Below are positions 11,285 to 12,876 of a stretch of 12,876 nucleotides of DNA, in pieces. Position numbers and translations under genes: made by a program. Origin of the DNA: UBA668 sp046052275 (GTDB taxonomy: Bacteria; Actinomycetota; Acidimicrobiia; Acidimicrobiales; Ilumatobacteraceae); assembly GCA_046052275.1 (NCBI GenBank), contig JBJOMQ010000059.1, forward strand, positions 1 through 12,876, given 5' to 3'. Below the pieces are notes generated by a model. That model was not told the origin of the DNA. It saw only the letters and a list, made by a program, of their open reading frames with translations, and ran no database searches. Positions within the stretch are counted from its first letter, which is position 1, and the number at the start of each line of letters is the position of its first letter.

Positions 11285-11989
11285 ATGGCAATCGACGTCA
11301 CCGATGCGACATTCCAGGCGGAGGTCATCGAGCGTTCGAAGACGGTGCCGGTCGTCGTCGACCTGTGGGCCGAGTGGTGCGGCCCCTGCCGGCAGCTCGG
11401 CCCCATCCTCGAGAAGGTGATCGGCGCCACGAACGGCAAGGTGGTGCTCGCAAAGGTCGACACCGACAAGAACCCCGGCATCGCCCAGGCGTTCCAGGTG
11501 CAGAGCATCCCTGCCGTCTACGCCGTCCGCGACGGGCAGGTGGTCGACGGGTTCATGGGTGCGTACCCCGAGCACGTCGTGCAGGAGTTCGTCAACACGC
11601 TGCTGCCGACAGAGGGGCAGCTCACCGTGCAGGCGCTGCTCGCCGAGGGGACAGAGGGATCATTCCGTGCAGCGCTCGAGCTCGAGCCGGGCAACGAGGA
11701 TGCGATCGTCGGCCTCGCCGAACTGCTCGTCGCCCGCGGCGAGAACGAGCAGGCACTGCAGTTCCTGGCCCGCATTCCCGAGAGCGAGCGCACGCGGCAC
11801 GTGGCGGCGAAGGCCCGAACCGCCGTCGCCCCCGACGACGACCACGATGCCACGCTGACCGCACTGCTCGAGCGCGTGAAGACCGACGACGAGGCGCGCC
11901 AGCAGTTCGTCGACATCCTCGAGATCATGGGTCCGTTCGATCCGCGGACCGCCGTCTACCGCAAGAAGCTCACGGCGCGCCTGTTCTGA
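11285..11989 (+). CDS. Thioredoxin-TPR protein, CnoX/YbbN-like
   Basis: The 234 residues have an N-terminal thioredoxin domain (about 1-110) with active site WCGPC (Cys 32, Cys 35) and the cis-proline in SIPAVY (Pro 76). A helical tetratricopeptide-like C-terminal half includes GSFRAALELEPGNEDAIVG and ARGENEQALQFLA. This architecture is that of the CnoX/YbbN chaperedoxins, which hold unfolded proteins under oxidative stress and cooperate with GroEL. Escherichia coli YbbN lacks the WCGPC pair, whereas this protein keeps it, so redox activity is expected as in actinobacterial homologues. ATG 11285 is fixed by the upstream palindrome and -10 element. The glycosyltransferase follows after 17 bases and is probably co-transcribed. 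Confidence 0.9.
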   Translation: MAIDVTDATFQAEVIERSKTVPVVVDLWAEWCGPCRQLGPILEKVIGATNGKVVLAKVDTDKNPGIAQAFQVQSIPAVYAVRDGQVVDGFMGAYPEHVVQEFVNTLLPTEGQLTVQALLAEGTEGSFRAALELEPGNEDAIVGLAELLVARGENEQALQFLARIPESERTRHVAAKARTAVAPDDDHDATLTALLERVKTDDEARQQFVDILEIMGPFDPRTAVYRKKLTARLF

Positions 11990-12006
11990 CGGCAGCGCCT
12001 GACATC

Positions 12007-12876
12007 ATGACCGCCGACGGCCGCCTGCTGCGGGTGGGGATGGTGTGCCCGTACAGCCTGTCGGTGCCGGGCGGGGTGCAGGCTCAGGTGCTGGGCCTGG
12101 CGCGCGAACTGCGCCGCCGCGGCATCGAGACACGTGTGCTCGGACCATGCGACGGGCCGCCGCCCGCAACGTTTGTCACCCCGCTCGGCAACAGCCTGCC
12201 CACGTCGGCCAACGGGTCGGTCGCGCCGCTCGCACCCGACCCCGCCGCTGCGCTGCGCACGATGCGCGTCCTCGTCGAGGAGCAGTTCGACGTCCTGCAC
12301 CTGCACGAGCCGTTCGCTCCCGGACCCACCCAGACTGCGCTGCTCATGCACACCGCACCGACCATCGGCACGTTCCATGCTGCTGGCCAGAGCGCGAGCT
12401 ATCGGTACCTCAACGGCCTCATCCGCCGTGCAGCAGAGAACCTCGATGACAGGGTGGTGGTGTCGAAGGATGCCCTCGCACTCGTCCAGGCGGCGATCGG
12501 CGGCGAGTACGACGTGCTGTACAACGGCGTCGAACTCGACGAGTACCGAGCATCGACCGCATGGCCGACAGCTGGTCCCACCATCTTCTTCTGCGGTCGC
12601 CACGAGGAGCGCAAGGGTCTCGACGTGCTCATCGCAGGAATGTCGCACCTGCCCGACAACGTTCGACTGTGGGTGGCGAGCACGGGTCCCGACACCGAGC
12701 GGCTGCGGGCCGCCACCGCCGGCAACCGGCGCATCGAATGGCTGGGGCGCCTCAGCGATGCCGACAAGATCGCGAGGCTGAAGGGGGCCGACGTGTTCTG
12801 CGCACCGTCGCTGCACGGCGAGTCGTTCGGCGTCGTGCTGATCGAGGCGATGGCGGCAGGAACCGCCATCGCAGCG
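12007..12876 (+). CDS. pimA: PimA-like GT4 mannosyltransferase, partial (C-terminus beyond right edge)
   Basis: Predicted to transfer mannose from GDP-mannose to phosphatidyl-myo-inositol at the inner face of the membrane, the first step of phosphatidylinositol mannoside synthesis. Visible in 290 codons: GMVCPYS at 11-17 and PGGVQAQV at 21-28 (the acceptor-side glycine loop); GNSLPTSANGSVAP at 61-74; HLHEPFAPG at 98-106; GTFHAAG with His 124; GRHEERKG at 197-204 with the donor-binding Arg 198 and Lys 203; and the ESFGVVLIE motif with Glu 272 and Glu 280. These positions differ by only a few residues from Mycobacterium PimA as I recall it. ATG 12007 lacks a clear Shine-Dalgarno; GTG 12034 or ATG 12040 are less likely because conserved LRVGM precedes or covers them. 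About 80-100 residues are missing. Another GT4 acceptor in the PimA/PimB group is possible. Confidence 0.85.
   Translation, partial: MTADGRLLRVGMVCPYSLSVPGGVQAQVLGLARELRRRGIETRVLGPCDGPPPATFVTPLGNSLPTSANGSVAPLAPDPAAALRTMRVLVEEQFDVLHLHEPFAPGPTQTALLMHTAPTIGTFHAAGQSASYRYLNGLIRRAAENLDDRVVVSKDALALVQAAIGGEYDVLYNGVELDEYRASTAWPTAGPTIFFCGRHEERKGLDVLIAGMSHLPDNVRLWVASTGPDTERLRAATAGNRRIEWLGRLSDADKIARLKGADVFCAPSLHGESFGVVLIEAMAAGTAIAA

Larger units (their letters stand above)
11251..11287. repeat. 37-base near-perfect palindrome spanning two divergent start codons
   Basis: The outer 11 bases (CATGCCCGCAC at 11251-11261 and its complement at 11277-11287) pair perfectly, and 11264-11268 pairs with 11270-11274. 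Only 11262/11276 and 11263/11275 fail, so 16 of 18 pairs match around the centre at 11269. Its two ends are exactly the start codons of the kinase and thioredoxin genes. It contains both putative -10 elements and could also be the operator of a dimeric regulator. Confidence 0.85.

Noticed and set aside
11254..11508. Upstream extension of the kinase frame to 11508
   Set aside because: It would overlap the divergent thioredoxin gene and ignore the palindromic promoter; ATG 11253 fits the family length.

Overview
The window is visibly GC-rich and densely coding, and its gene set points to an actinomycete (Actinomycetota). The pointers are a PimA-type mannosyltransferase, an F420-type luciferase-like oxidoreductase, a bacterial PAC2-family protein, a UvrD-like helicase with an HRDC domain, and promoters of the TANNNT type placed directly before start codons. 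A lineage such as Acidimicrobiia is possible but is only a guess. I see no tRNA, rRNA, CRISPR array, insertion sequence or phage gene, and no intergenic stretch exceeds about 115 bases.

Layout. Positions 1-2510 (minus) hold leuS, leucyl-tRNA synthetase, cut by the left edge. Divergent from it, 2625-5377 (plus) is a two-gene unit: a fatty acyl-AMP ligase whose stop codon abuts or overlaps the start of an acetylpolyamine amidohydrolase of the histone-deacetylase fold. It converges on a minus-strand block running from 11253 down to 5393: an ACAD10/11-type APH-fold kinase, a PAC2-family protein, an F420-type LLM oxidoreductase and a 906-residue UvrD-like helicase with a C-terminal HRDC domain. 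Divergent from the kinase, at 11285, begins a plus-strand pair: a thioredoxin-TPR protein (CnoX/YbbN type) and a PimA-like glycosyltransferase cut by the right edge.

The most striking signal is regulatory. Five genes (acyl-AMP ligase, LLM oxidoreductase, helicase, kinase, thioredoxin) carry a TANNNT hexamer ending 6 or 7 bases before the start codon, and leuS has one 9 bases before. This is the geometry of leaderless transcription. The two genes that look operon-internal and could be judged (amidohydrolase and PAC2) instead carry Shine-Dalgarno sequences. Between the kinase and thioredoxin the two hexamers sit back to back inside a 37-base near-perfect palindrome that runs from one start codon to the other, so the two promoters should exclude each other.

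Functionally the window mixes housekeeping (leuS, helicase, redox chaperone) with lipid and acyl metabolism (acyl-AMP ligase, ACAD-type kinase, mannosyltransferase). The ligase/amidohydrolase pair is the best candidate for an undescribed pathway, since one activates an acyl group and the other is of a family that removes acyl groups from polyamines.
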